From DATKEH01 sp035546355 (lineage in GTDB: Bacteria; Acidobacteriota; Thermoanaerobaculia; Multivoradales; JAIOJS01): DNA of 27,243 nt. The position numbers were made by a program, and so were the translations under genes. The notes beneath the pieces were generated by a model. It was given only the letters and a program-made list of their open reading frames with translations. It made no database searches and was not told the origin of the DNA. Each line of letters starts with the position of its first letter. Positions within the stretch are counted from its first letter, which is position 1. The stretch is taken from positions 1-27,243 of the forward strand of contig DATKEH010000100.1 of assembly GCA_035546355.1 (NCBI GenBank), given 5' to 3'. Below are positions 16,430-22,082 of this stretch, one piece after another.

Positions 16430-17067
16430 GGCCGCTCTCCCGCCAGCAACAGGTGCTCGATCGCCTTGAGCTGGGTCTCGACGCTGGCGTCGATGGTGCC
16501 GAAGTCGGTCTCGATGCGGCAGCCGCCGCGAGTCATCTCCTCCTCGGGGACGACCTCCAGGCTCTGCCAGCGTGGGTCGCGGTCGAGGAGACGGCGGCGG
16601 AAGCCCTCCAGCGAGGCGGCGTCGTCGGGGTGGACCCGCACCACCAGGTGGCCGCCGCGATAGCCGCGCGCCGCCTCCAGGGCCTCTTCCACCATCGGCA
16701 CCACCGCCTCCGGCTCGATCTCCAGCCGCCGTCGCAGCACCTTCTCGGCCACCTTGAGGGCGAGGGTGACCAGCTGCGGGCGGATCTCCTCCATCGCCCG
16801 CCGCCCCTCCTCGGCCACCGCCGCCACCTTCTCCTGCCACTGCGCCAGGCCCTCGCCACGCCCCCGGTCGCGCGCCTCGCGCTCGAGGGCGTCGGCGGCG
16901 CGCTGCGCGTCCTCGACGATGGCGCGGGCGCGCGCCTGGGCCTGCTCGACGATGCGCCGCGCCTCGTCGTGGGCCAACAGGACCTCCTGCTCGATGACCT
17001 TCCCCTGGTCGCGGCGGGGGACGGCGGGCTGGGGCGCGGCGCCGCTTCCCTTGATGATCTTGGCCAT
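16426..17067 (-). CDS. sctL: T3SS stator / ATPase regulator SctL (YscL/FliH family)
   Basis: This gene encodes 213 residues. After a short N-terminal patch (MAKIIKGSG, like other SctL starts) comes a long charged helix (about 22-80, EARRIVEQAQARARAIVEDA), then a globular domain typical of YscL/FliH, similar to parts of the ATP synthase peripheral stalk. The end GGCRIETDFGTIDASVETQLKAIE (about 182-205) is strongly characteristic of SctL/FliH. SctL dimers connect SctN to SctQ. ATG 17067 overlaps the sctK stop by 1 base (TGATG), and the gene overlaps sctN by 4 bases. Identity is clear. Confidence 0.95.
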   Translation of the reverse strand: MAKIIKGSGAAPQPAVPRRDQGKVIEQEVLLAHDEARRIVEQAQARARAIVEDAQRAADALEREARDRGRGEGLAQWQEKVAAVAEEGRRAMEEIRPQLVTLALKVAEKVLRRRLEIEPEAVVPMVEEALEAARGYRGGHLVVRVHPDDAASLEGFRRRLLDRDPRWQSLEVVPEEEMTRGGCRIETDFGTIDASVETQLKAIEHLLLAGERP

Positions 17068-18020
17068 CAGAACGCCTCCTCGAAGGGCGCCGGGGGCGCC
17101 ACCAGGCGGCGCTCGAGCAGGTAGTCGAGGTCGTGCCGCAGGCGGGCGTCGAACGGCTCCCCCACGGGCTCGGCGAGGTCGGCCCGCCCCTCGTCGAGAG
17201 CCGCGAGGAGCCGCTCCCCGAGCGGCTGCGGCAGGCGATAGGCGAGGCGGACGGCGTCGTCCCCCGTATCGCGCGCGTGGGTCTGCGCGGCCACCGCCTC
17301 CAGGGCCAGCGACAGGGGAATCTCCTCCGCCGGCATTCCGCCCTCGAGCGCCCTCAGGCGCTCGCGCCAGCCCTCCACCTCCGCCAGCTCCCGCTCCTTG
17401 ACCAGCGCCACCACGCGCTGCCGCAGCTCGACGGGCAGCGCGTACAGCCAACGCACCACCTCCTGCGACTGCAGCTGCACCAGCCCGGCGGCCAGCGGTC
17501 GCAGGCCGAACCAGCGCAGCACGGTGACGGCGTCCTCCTCGCTACACAGCCACAGCGTGGTCAGCGGCCGCTGGGAGTCGACGCGCCAGGGGAACGGATG
17601 AGGGTAGCCCAGCCTGGCCTGCAGCTCCCCTCGCCACCATCCGGCAAACCAGCGCGGTGGCCCGGTGGCGTCGACGCGAATGCCGCTCTGCGCCGGCTGC
17701 GCCTGCTGGCGGGCCAGCGGCGACACGAGGTCTCGTACCGGTGGCGGCAGGACCGAGAGGGCCCACTGCCGCAGCAGCGGGTCGGGGGGGAGGGCGTCCG
17801 CCAGCCAGCCGGGGTGGACGTGCTCGAAGGGGAAGGAGGCCAGCTTCTTGCGCGCCAGCGCCAGCACGTCGCGCCGGCGTGGCGGATCGGTGTCGGCCAG
17901 GCGGGCGACGTCTTCCGGAGTCAGGCCGGGCGGCAGCTCCTCGGCAGCGGGCCCGTCGTGCCACGCCGCGAGGGCCGCCTCCAGGATCCCCTGCCACTGT
18001 GTCGACCCCGCACGCACCAC
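17067..18020 (-). CDS. sctK: Probable T3SS sorting-platform adaptor SctK
   Basis: This gene encodes 317 residues from GTG 18020; a second GTG at 18017 is 5 bases from a GGAG site and may be the true start. No strong motif is present, but the stretch FEHVHPGWLADALPP (about 63-77) and a following helical region rich in Leu/Trp resemble the poorly conserved SctK/YscK family. In that family a PxW/HPxW-type segment and an all-helical C-terminal part are seen. It lies between sctJ and sctL exactly where yscK does. SctK joins SctQ to the cytoplasmic FHA-like part of SctD. Since this cluster has FHA domains on SctQ and on two membrane proteins, the binding scheme may differ. It is longer than YscK (about 210 residues). 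The call is mostly positional. Confidence 0.72.
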   Translation of the reverse strand: MVRAGSTQWQGILEAALAAWHDGPAAEELPPGLTPEDVARLADTDPPRRRDVLALARKKLASFPFEHVHPGWLADALPPDPLLRQWALSVLPPPVRDLVSPLARQQAQPAQSGIRVDATGPPRWFAGWWRGELQARLGYPHPFPWRVDSQRPLTTLWLCSEEDAVTVLRWFGLRPLAAGLVQLQSQEVVRWLYALPVELRQRVVALVKERELAEVEGWRERLRALEGGMPAEEIPLSLALEAVAAQTHARDTGDDAVRLAYRLPQPLGERLLAALDEGRADLAEPVGEPFDARLRHDLDYLLERRLVAPPAPFEEAF

Positions 18021-18028
18021 GTCTCCAC

Positions 18029-18874
18029 TCAGCTCACTTTCTGCGGCGTCGCCGCCGCGCGCTCGGCCACCCGCAGCTCGCGTTCCACCAGCTGCAGCCT
18101 CTCGCGCAGCTTGTTGTTGCTCCGCCCCTCCATGAACAGCAGCAGGCCGAGCACGGCGAGCAGCATGGTGGCGGTGGCCACGTAGACCTTGAAGCGCTGC
18201 ACCGAGCTCTTCTCGAGCAGCAGCCCGGCCGACCGGATGAGGTCGAAGTCCCCGCCCTGCCCCGACTTGGGGGCGGCGATCGAGGAGGGCTTGAGCACCA
18301 CCGCCACGGTGTCGGGATCGAGCCCGTCCACCGCGTTGGCGACGATCTGCTGCACCTCGGCGCGCTGCATCGGGGCGACCCCCTGGGCGCTCGGCAGGTA
18401 CTCGAGGACCACCGATGCCTTGGCGGCCCCGCGCAGCTTGCCGGAGAGGTCCTTCTCGGGCAGCACCAGGTGTACCCGGGCGTCGATCACGCCCTGGACC
18501 GACTCCAGGGTTTGCGCCAGCTCCCCCTGCAGCGCCTCGAGGAACAGCGCGCGCTCCTCGACGGGCGTCACCACCAGCTTGCTCTTGCCGAAGACGTCAC
18601 GGAAGCGACGGTCGCGGGCGCGCGGCAGCTTGTACTCCTGCAGCACCGCCCAGGCGCGAGGCCTGGCGTCCTTGGAGACGGTGACGTTGAAGGTGTTGAG
18701 CTCGGGGTTGGCGGGCACCTTGTCGGCTACCACCCCGTGCTGCTGCAGGACGGCGAGGATCTCGTTGGCCTCCGCCTCGGGGACGTCGTGCAGCACCTCC
18801 GCCTGGCACGCCATGAGGAGGATGGCGAGCAGGGCCATGGGAGCGGAGGCGCGGAGTCGTCGTCTGGGAGTCAT
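18029..18874 (-). CDS. sctJ: T3SS inner-ring lipoprotein SctJ (YscJ/PrgK family)
   Basis: This gene encodes 281 residues. The N terminus is a lipoprotein signal ending LLMAC with Cys23 as the lipid site. It is followed by the two conserved periplasmic ring-building modules: about 25-85, with LHDVPEAEANEILAVLQQHGV and related motifs, and about 105-195, with VQGVIDARVHLVLPE and ASVVLEYLP. A single membrane helix (228-248) and a charged cytoplasmic coiled tail follow. Length and layout fit injectisome SctJ; flagellar FliF would be about twice as long, so this separates the system from a flagellum. In the family 24 copies ring the export gate. It starts 18 bases after sctI and leads sctK after 8 bases. 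Confidence 0.96.
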   Translation of the reverse strand: MTPRRRLRASAPMALLAILLMACQAEVLHDVPEAEANEILAVLQQHGVVADKVPANPELNTFNVTVSKDARPRAWAVLQEYKLPRARDRRFRDVFGKSKLVVTPVEERALFLEALQGELAQTLESVQGVIDARVHLVLPEKDLSGKLRGAAKASVVLEYLPSAQGVAPMQRAEVQQIVANAVDGLDPDTVAVVLKPSSIAAPKSGQGGDFDLIRSAGLLLEKSSVQRFKVYVATATMLLAVLGLLLFMEGRSNNKLRERLQLVERELRVAERAAATPQKVS

Positions 18875-18892
18875 TCGGCCGCCTCGTCGTCG

Positions 18893-19336
18893 TCAGATCT
18901 GTTGCTGCATCAACTGCTTCACGCTGGACACCACCTCGCCGACCACCTTGGTGGTGGTGTCCACCTGCAGGCTGACCTGGTGGATCTGCGCCTGCAGCCC
19001 GAGCAGCTCCTGCGGTGAGAAGGTGCGGCCGCCGTCGATCTGCTGCAGCAACGCGTTGAGCTCTTTGTAGCCGGCCTCGACCTCGCCCAGCAACTTCTCG
19101 ACTCCCCCGGGCGCCTTGGCCTCGTCCATCTTCTGGGCGTAGAGGCCCTCCATCTTCTCCGGGCCCACCACCTGCGGCTGCTGCGCCGCCTGCTGCACCA
19201 TGCCGCCCTGCCCCTGCTGTTGCAGTTGGGCGAGGACCTGTTCGAACTCCTGCAGCTGCTTGGGAGTCTGGTCGACCAGCTTCTGGGCCTGGCTGACCAC
19301 TTGCGCGGGCTGCAGGCCTACGGCTCCTGTCGTCAT
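18893..19336 (-). CDS. sctI: Probable T3SS inner rod protein SctI (YscI/PrgJ type)
   Basis: This gene encodes 147 residues from ATG 19336, with AGGAG 8 bases upstream. The N-terminal two thirds are Gln-rich and helical. The C-terminal 45 residues (FSPQELLGLQAQIHQVSLQVDTTTKVVGEVVSSVKQLMQQ) match the inner-rod pattern: a helix with S/T-rich positions, a segment like SK..., and a Q-rich end. In this family the protein polymerises as the rod or adaptor between export gate and needle. It lies just before sctJ, as in ysc and prg loci. Length is within the range for YscI-type proteins (about 80-150). Its first gene neighbour upstream is a chaperone-like TPR gene, separated by a 139-base gap with hairpins. 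A longer reading to 19426 has no ribosome binding site. Confidence 0.8.
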   Translation of the reverse strand: MTTGAVGLQPAQVVSQAQKLVDQTPKQLQEFEQVLAQLQQQGQGGMVQQAAQQPQVVGPEKMEGLYAQKMDEAKAPGGVEKLLGEVEAGYKELNALLQQIDGGRTFSPQELLGLQAQIHQVSLQVDTTTKVVGEVVSSVKQLMQQQI

Positions 19337-19447
19337 CTCCTGGTCTCCTATGCCTGTGGCGTCGTCGGCCTCGTCGTAGTGCGAAAACACTCTACCCGAG
19401 CCGCCGGCCGCCGGGGGGTATCCCACCCACCCGGCGGCGGCGGAGCG

Positions 19448-19480
19448 GGCGCCGGCGGCGCCCTGAGGCGGCGGCTCAGG
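19448..19480 (-). terminator. Two adjacent hairpins between sctG-like and sctI genes
   Basis: Within the only sizeable gap of the T3SS run (19337-19475) there are two inverted repeats: GGCGCC/GGCGCC around a 3-base loop (19448-19462) and CCTGAG/CTCAGG around a 7-base loop (19462-19467 and 19475-19480). The second overlaps the stop codon of the sctG-like gene. There is no T run, so these may act as an mRNA stabiliser or partial terminator behind the needle genes rather than a full stop. Confidence 0.35.
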
Positions 19481-19871
19481 CCCGCTGGAACAGGCCTTGC
19501 CGCAAGCCCTCGTTCAGCCCCTGGGCGAGCGCCACCGCCGAAGCGTCGGCGCCGCGCCCGATGACCTCCTCGAGGAGCTTCTCGGCCTCCCGGTAACGGC
19601 GCTGCGGTATCAGCGACTCGGCGAGGAACGCCTTGGCGAGGTCGTTCGCCGGCTCCTGCTCGAGCCCGCTGCGGTAGCTGCGCTCGGCCGCCGGGTAGTC
19701 GAGCCGCCCGAAGTGGAACAGCCCCTCGAGGATGTGGGGCGTCGGGTGCTGCGGCCGCAGCTCCTTGAGCCCCTGCAGCATCACCCTTGCCCGCTCGTGG
19801 TCGCCCTGCTTGATGAGGTAGAAGCAGAGCTCGGCGAGGAGCTGGGCCAGCCGGCTTTCGTCGGTGCTCAA
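19476..19871 (-). CDS. sctG: Small TPR protein, probable needle chaperone SctG
   Basis: This gene encodes 131 residues, nearly all helical, with about three TPR-like helix pairs (RLAQLLAELCFYLIKQGDHERARVML; HILEGLFHFGRLDYPAAERSYRSGL; AFLAESLIPQRRYREAEKLLEEV). Yersinia YscG has 115 residues, a TPR fold, and with YscE holds the monomeric needle protein YscF. Here the gene follows the sctF candidate by 16 bases and lies two genes from an SctE-like gene, the same E-F-G order. The start is TTG 19871: no ATG or GTG is in frame nearby, and a perfect AGGAGG lies 7 bases upstream. The sequence alone cannot distinguish this from another class II chaperone. Confidence 0.7.
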   Translation of the reverse strand: MSTDESRLAQLLAELCFYLIKQGDHERARVMLQGLKELRPQHPTPHILEGLFHFGRLDYPAAERSYRSGLEQEPANDLAKAFLAESLIPQRRYREAEKLLEEVIGRGADASAVALAQGLNEGLRQGLFQRA

Positions 19872-19887
19872 TGGATCGCCTCCTGCG

Positions 19888-20124
19888 TCAGCCGCGGATG
19901 TTGCGGATGGCGTTCTGCGCCGCCTGGTGCCGCGTGGTGAGGATGTTGCTGAAGGTGGTGAACGCCCGCGACTCGGCCTGCATCTCCTGCATCAGGTTGA
20001 GGTAGTACTGCATGTCGCCGCCACCCTCGGTGGGCATCTGGAAGTCACCGGACGCCGCCTGCTGCTTGATGTTCTCCACGCTGCCCTGCAGGCTGCTCCC
20101 GCTGAGCGGGTTGATCGTCGTCAT
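19888..20124 (-). CDS. sctF: T3SS needle subunit SctF
   Basis: This gene encodes 78 residues, the usual size for needle proteins (about 80-87). Two helices (about 10-28 and 38-76) are split by a glycine-rich turn. The C-terminal signature is S-N (59-60), then exactly 14 residues, then N-I-R (75-77). PrgI and MxiH have S-N, 14 residues, N-F-R at the same spacing, from memory of those sequences. The turn lacks the usual P-x-x-P and has EGGG instead. A strong AAAGGAG ribosome binding site lies upstream, fitting a highly made subunit. It lies between the SctE-like and SctG-like genes, which in Yersinia encode its two chaperones. It ends one gene before sctI. In the family about 100 copies polymerise into the hollow needle. 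Confidence 0.78.
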   Translation of the reverse strand: MTTINPLSGSSLQGSVENIKQQAASGDFQMPTEGGGDMQYYLNLMQEMQAESRAFTTFSNILTTRHQAAQNAIRNIRG

Positions 20125-20146
20125 CGCTTGTCTCCTTTCCTCCGGC

Positions 20147-20353
20147 TCAGCGGGCTGGCTGCTGCCGGCATAGGTCGTTGAGGATTTTGACCGCCTCCTG
20201 GGTCGCCCGCTGGACGGCGGGCTTGCCGCTGATCCCGCGGCCGGCCGCGCCGAGCTCGTCGAGCTCGCGTTTGAGCTCCGCAGAGCCCAGCCCGGCGAGC
20301 CGGCTCAGCTCGGGGAAGTCGGAGAGGTCGGGGCCCTTGCCTGGCGTCGCCAT
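20147..20353 (-). CDS. Small helical protein, probable needle chaperone SctE (YscE-like)
   Basis: This gene encodes 68 residues. Two amphipathic helices (about 11-38 and 43-65) are split by a Gly-rich turn (GAAGRGISGK). Yersinia YscE is 66 residues with two helices and, with YscG, keeps the needle protein soluble. Here the gene is 8 bases behind a TPR gene and 22 bases in front of sctF, the yscE-yscF order. I leave the symbol empty because 'sctE' is used for a translocator in some schemes and sequence similarity is too weak to read. It could also be an unrelated small cytoplasmic protein, but tight coupling to sctF makes a chaperone role the best inference. Confidence 0.55.
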   Translation of the reverse strand: MATPGKGPDLSDFPELSRLAGLGSAELKRELDELGAAGRGISGKPAVQRATQEAVKILNDLCRQQPAR

Positions 20354-20361
20354 GGCCGGCC

Positions 20362-20919
20362 TCAGGCCTCGCCCATCTGCTGCAGCATCGCGGCGCGCTG
20401 CTGCAGGTCTTCGAGCGCCTCGGGGCCCTTCTCCTGTACCTCGCGGGCGATGGTGGCCACCAGGGCCGCCAGCGTCCGCGCCCGGTTGGCGTAGGGATCC
20501 TGCCCCGGAGGGTCGAGCGACACCGCCCGCTCGAGGTAGGTCACTGACGCGTCGAGATCGCCGGCCTCCAGGTAGAGCTCGCCCAGGTAGGTGTTGGCCG
20601 CCACGTCGTCCGGGTCCTGGCGCAGGGCGTAGCGGAACTCGACGATCGCCGAGTCGTGGAAGCCCTTCTGCATGTACAGCGCGCCCAGGCAGGTGTGGAG
20701 GTAGCCGTTCTGGGGGTCGAGCACCACCAGCCCCTCGAGCAGGGTCTGGGCGTCGTCGAGCCGCCCCTGGTCCACCAGCTCGCGGGCGAACACCGCCAGG
20801 GCCAGGATGTTCTCCTCCTCCAGCCCGAGGGCGTCGCGGAACGTCTCTTGTCCGCCGAGCATCTCGTTCACGGTCCCCACCAGCTGCGTGTGCAGCTCTT
20901 GCATCTCTTGATTCGCCAT
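20362..20919 (-). CDS. SycD/LcrH-like TPR chaperone for translocators
   Basis: This gene encodes 185 residues. Three tandem TPR repeats lie at about 38-70, 73-105 and 107-137 (ALAVFARELVDQGRLDDAQTLLEGL; LHTCLGALYMQKGFHDSAIVEFRYAL; NTYLGELYLEAGDLDASVTYLERAV). An N-terminal helix and a C-terminal charged helix flank them. This layout is that of class II T3SS chaperones (SycD, SicA, IpgC; about 160-170 residues), which hold pore-forming translocators. It follows by 40 bases a gene for a large hydrophobic Gly-rich secreted-type protein, its likely client. Other TPR proteins could look alike, but place and length agree. Confidence 0.72.
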   Translation of the reverse strand: MANQEMQELHTQLVGTVNEMLGGQETFRDALGLEEENILALAVFARELVDQGRLDDAQTLLEGLVVLDPQNGYLHTCLGALYMQKGFHDSAIVEFRYALRQDPDDVAANTYLGELYLEAGDLDASVTYLERAVSLDPPGQDPYANRARTLAALVATIAREVQEKGPEALEDLQQRAAMLQQMGEA

Positions 20920-20959
20920 GTCTGGTCTCTCCTCAGTCCTGTGGATCCTGGAGCCGCGA

Positions 20960-21754
20960 CTACGCCCGGATGTTCTGGATGACCGACTTGGCCATCTCGT
21001 GCTGCATGCGCATCATGTTGGTGAGCAGCTGGATCATCTGCTGGATCTTCTGCATCTTCATCTGCAGCTGCATGAGCTTCTTCTGGTAGTCCGGGTCGTC
21101 GGGATTGAGGTTCTGGATCTCCTTCTCGACGCCGGCCATCTGGTCGTAGGCCTGGCCCGCCTTGTCGAGCAGGGGATCCCCCGAAGTCTTGCCGGCTCCA
21201 CCGGTGCCGCCGGCTCCACTGGTGCCGCCGGCACCGCCGGGGCTGGCCGCGCCGCCGGGGCCGGCCGCGCCGCCCGGTCCCTGCGCGCCGCCGATGGTGA
21301 CCTGGATCTGGATCCCCGGGAAGTTGACGCCGATGTTCTGCGGCATGTTGGGCGCCGATTGCGGCTTGAAGCCGAGCTTGTCGAGCATCTGGTTCACCAG
21401 ATCCAGACCCTTGTTGAGGTTCTGCAGCTGATTCTGGCCGAACTGGGCCACCTTCTGCATGCCGCTCTGCAGCAGCTGCGGGAGCTTGGTCAGCAGCCCG
21501 CCGAACATCTTGGGCAGCGGCGGCACGCCGCCGCCGACGATCGACCCCAGGAGGTTGCCGGCGACCGCCCCCACCGGGCCGCCGAGCATCCCGCCGACCA
21601 CCCCGAGGAAGCCGCCGCCCCCGATCTTGGAGAAGGTGTCGACGATGCCCCCCATCGCCTTGCCGATGTTCTGGGCAGCGCCGGTGACGGCGCCGCCGAT
21701 GGCGTTGACCGCGGAACTGAACGCCTTGCCGATGCCACCAAGGAACAAGATCAT
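20960..21754 (-). CDS. Gly-rich candidate translocator with needle-like C terminus
   Basis: This gene encodes 264 residues and is probably first in the T3SS transcript; GGAGGGAGGA lies 8 bases before ATG 21754. Residues 1-80 are hydrophobic and glycine-rich (glycine-zipper-like, e.g. GGFLGVVGGMLGGPVGAVAG), able to enter membranes. A helical part (85-130) follows, then a collagen-like GPGGAA/GGTSGA linker (about 157-190). The last 70 residues (195-264) form an amphipathic helical hairpin with a PDDP turn (218-221) and a C-terminal signature N246, 14 residues, N-I-R (261-263). The same spacing occurs in the SctF of this cluster and in PrgI/MxiH, whose turn is P-x-x-P. It could be a pore-forming translocator, a tip protein or a needle-like filament protein. 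The adjacent SycD-like chaperone supports secretion by this T3SS. I do not recognise a named family. Confidence 0.7.
   Translation of the reverse strand: MILFLGGIGKAFSSAVNAIGGAVTGAAQNIGKAMGGIVDTFSKIGGGGFLGVVGGMLGGPVGAVAGNLLGSIVGGGVPPLPKMFGGLLTKLPQLLQSGMQKVAQFGQNQLQNLNKGLDLVNQMLDKLGFKPQSAPNMPQNIGVNFPGIQIQVTIGGAQGPGGAAGPGGAASPGGAGGTSGAGGTGGAGKTSGDPLLDKAGQAYDQMAGVEKEIQNLNPDDPDYQKKLMQLQMKMQKIQQMIQLLTNMMRMQHEMAKSVIQNIRA
21191..21286. repeat. Degenerate 18-bp tandem repeat inside the Gly-rich gene
   Basis: The first two units (21191-21208 and 21209-21226) differ at one base. Further units diverge (for example 21233-21250 and 21251-21268). On the minus strand they encode six-residue GPGGAA or GGTSGA units. 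Unit number may vary by slippage, changing linker length. Confidence 0.7.
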
Positions 21755-21785
21755 CTGTGCGTCCTCCCTCCTGCTCGAGGCGTCT

Positions 21786-21799
21786 CAGGGGCGCCCCTG
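21786..21799. promoter_or_regulatory. 14-bp palindrome in the T3SS leader (candidate operator)
   Basis: CAGGGGCGCCCCTG is a perfect palindrome. It lies about 17-30 bases downstream of the predicted +1 of the T3SS promoter and 32 bases before the first start codon. It could be a repressor site or, in RNA, a small stem. Only position supports this. Confidence 0.4.
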
Positions 21800-21822
21800 G
21801 TTACTCGGAAGAGCTGGAATCC

Positions 21823-21851
21823 ATGATCGCCACGCCCTCGGGGGCTGTCAA
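21823..21851 (-). promoter_or_regulatory. Sigma70-like promoter for the T3SS run
   Basis: A perfect -35 TTGACA (21846-21851) is followed after 17 bases by GATCAT (21823-21828), a 4 of 6 match to TATAAT with the key A2 and T6. The expected +1 is near 21816, giving a leader of about 60 bases before ATG 21754. This is the only gap upstream of the run large enough for a main promoter. Confidence 0.5.
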
Positions 21852-21979
21852 GCGAACCCGCCGGCTGGCGACTGGCGACCTGCTGCGGGTTTTCCGGCCC
21901 CATCTCTCGGTCCTCGTTCCTATATGGCGCAGGGCGCGGGCGAATTGGCTCAGCTCGGGCCTGGGCGGCGCGCCCTGGC

Positions 21980-21995
21980 TGGTAGGAATCTTGCT
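21980..21995 (+). promoter_or_regulatory. Sigma54-like -24/-12 element before the M48 gene
   Basis: TGGTAGGAATCTTGCT has GG and GC separated by 10 bases, as sigma54 promoters require, with a full TTGCT at -12 but only 4 of 6 bases at -24. The start would be near 22006, about 77 bases before the ATG. No enhancer-binding activator gene is in the window, so this may be chance. Confidence 0.3.
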
Positions 21996-22038
21996 GCGTT
22001 GCAGTCTCTCAGATCTCGCCTCGCCGCTCAAGGGGTGG

Positions 22039-22055
22039 CGAGCGGTAACCGCTCG
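22039..22055. promoter_or_regulatory. 17-bp inverted repeat upstream of the M48 gene
   Basis: CGAGCGGT and ACCGCTCG are perfect 8-base arms around one central A, 27 bases before the ATG. This symmetry suits a dimeric regulator site or a leader stem. Confidence 0.4.
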
Positions 22056-22082
22056 GACGATCCGAACAGAAGGGAAGCCCCC

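Larger units (their letters stand above)
21755..22082. other. Divergent intergenic region between T3SS run and M48 gene
   Basis: This 328-base gap separates the divergent T3SS run and the M48 peptidase gene. It holds a sigma70-like promoter reading into the T3SS run, a 14-bp palindrome downstream of it, a sigma54-like element reading toward the peptidase and a 17-bp inverted repeat near the peptidase start. No convincing coding region lies in it; a seven-codon ATG-to-TAA frame at 21801-21824 on the minus strand is too short to judge. Confidence 0.6.

Noticed and set aside
13523..16663. 1046-codon plus-strand frame opposite sctP-sctL
   Set aside because: It is a shadow of conserved minus-strand T3SS genes, with compositional bias only.
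6241..19336. A flagellar export cluster
   Set aside because: SctJ is a short lipoprotein rather than FliF, needle- and rod-type genes are present, and no flagellar rod, hook or filament gene is seen. Only the FliO-like gene points to flagella.
21191..21286. CRISPR array from the short tandem repeats
   Set aside because: The repeats are contiguous 18-bp coding units without spacers and encode a Gly-rich linker.
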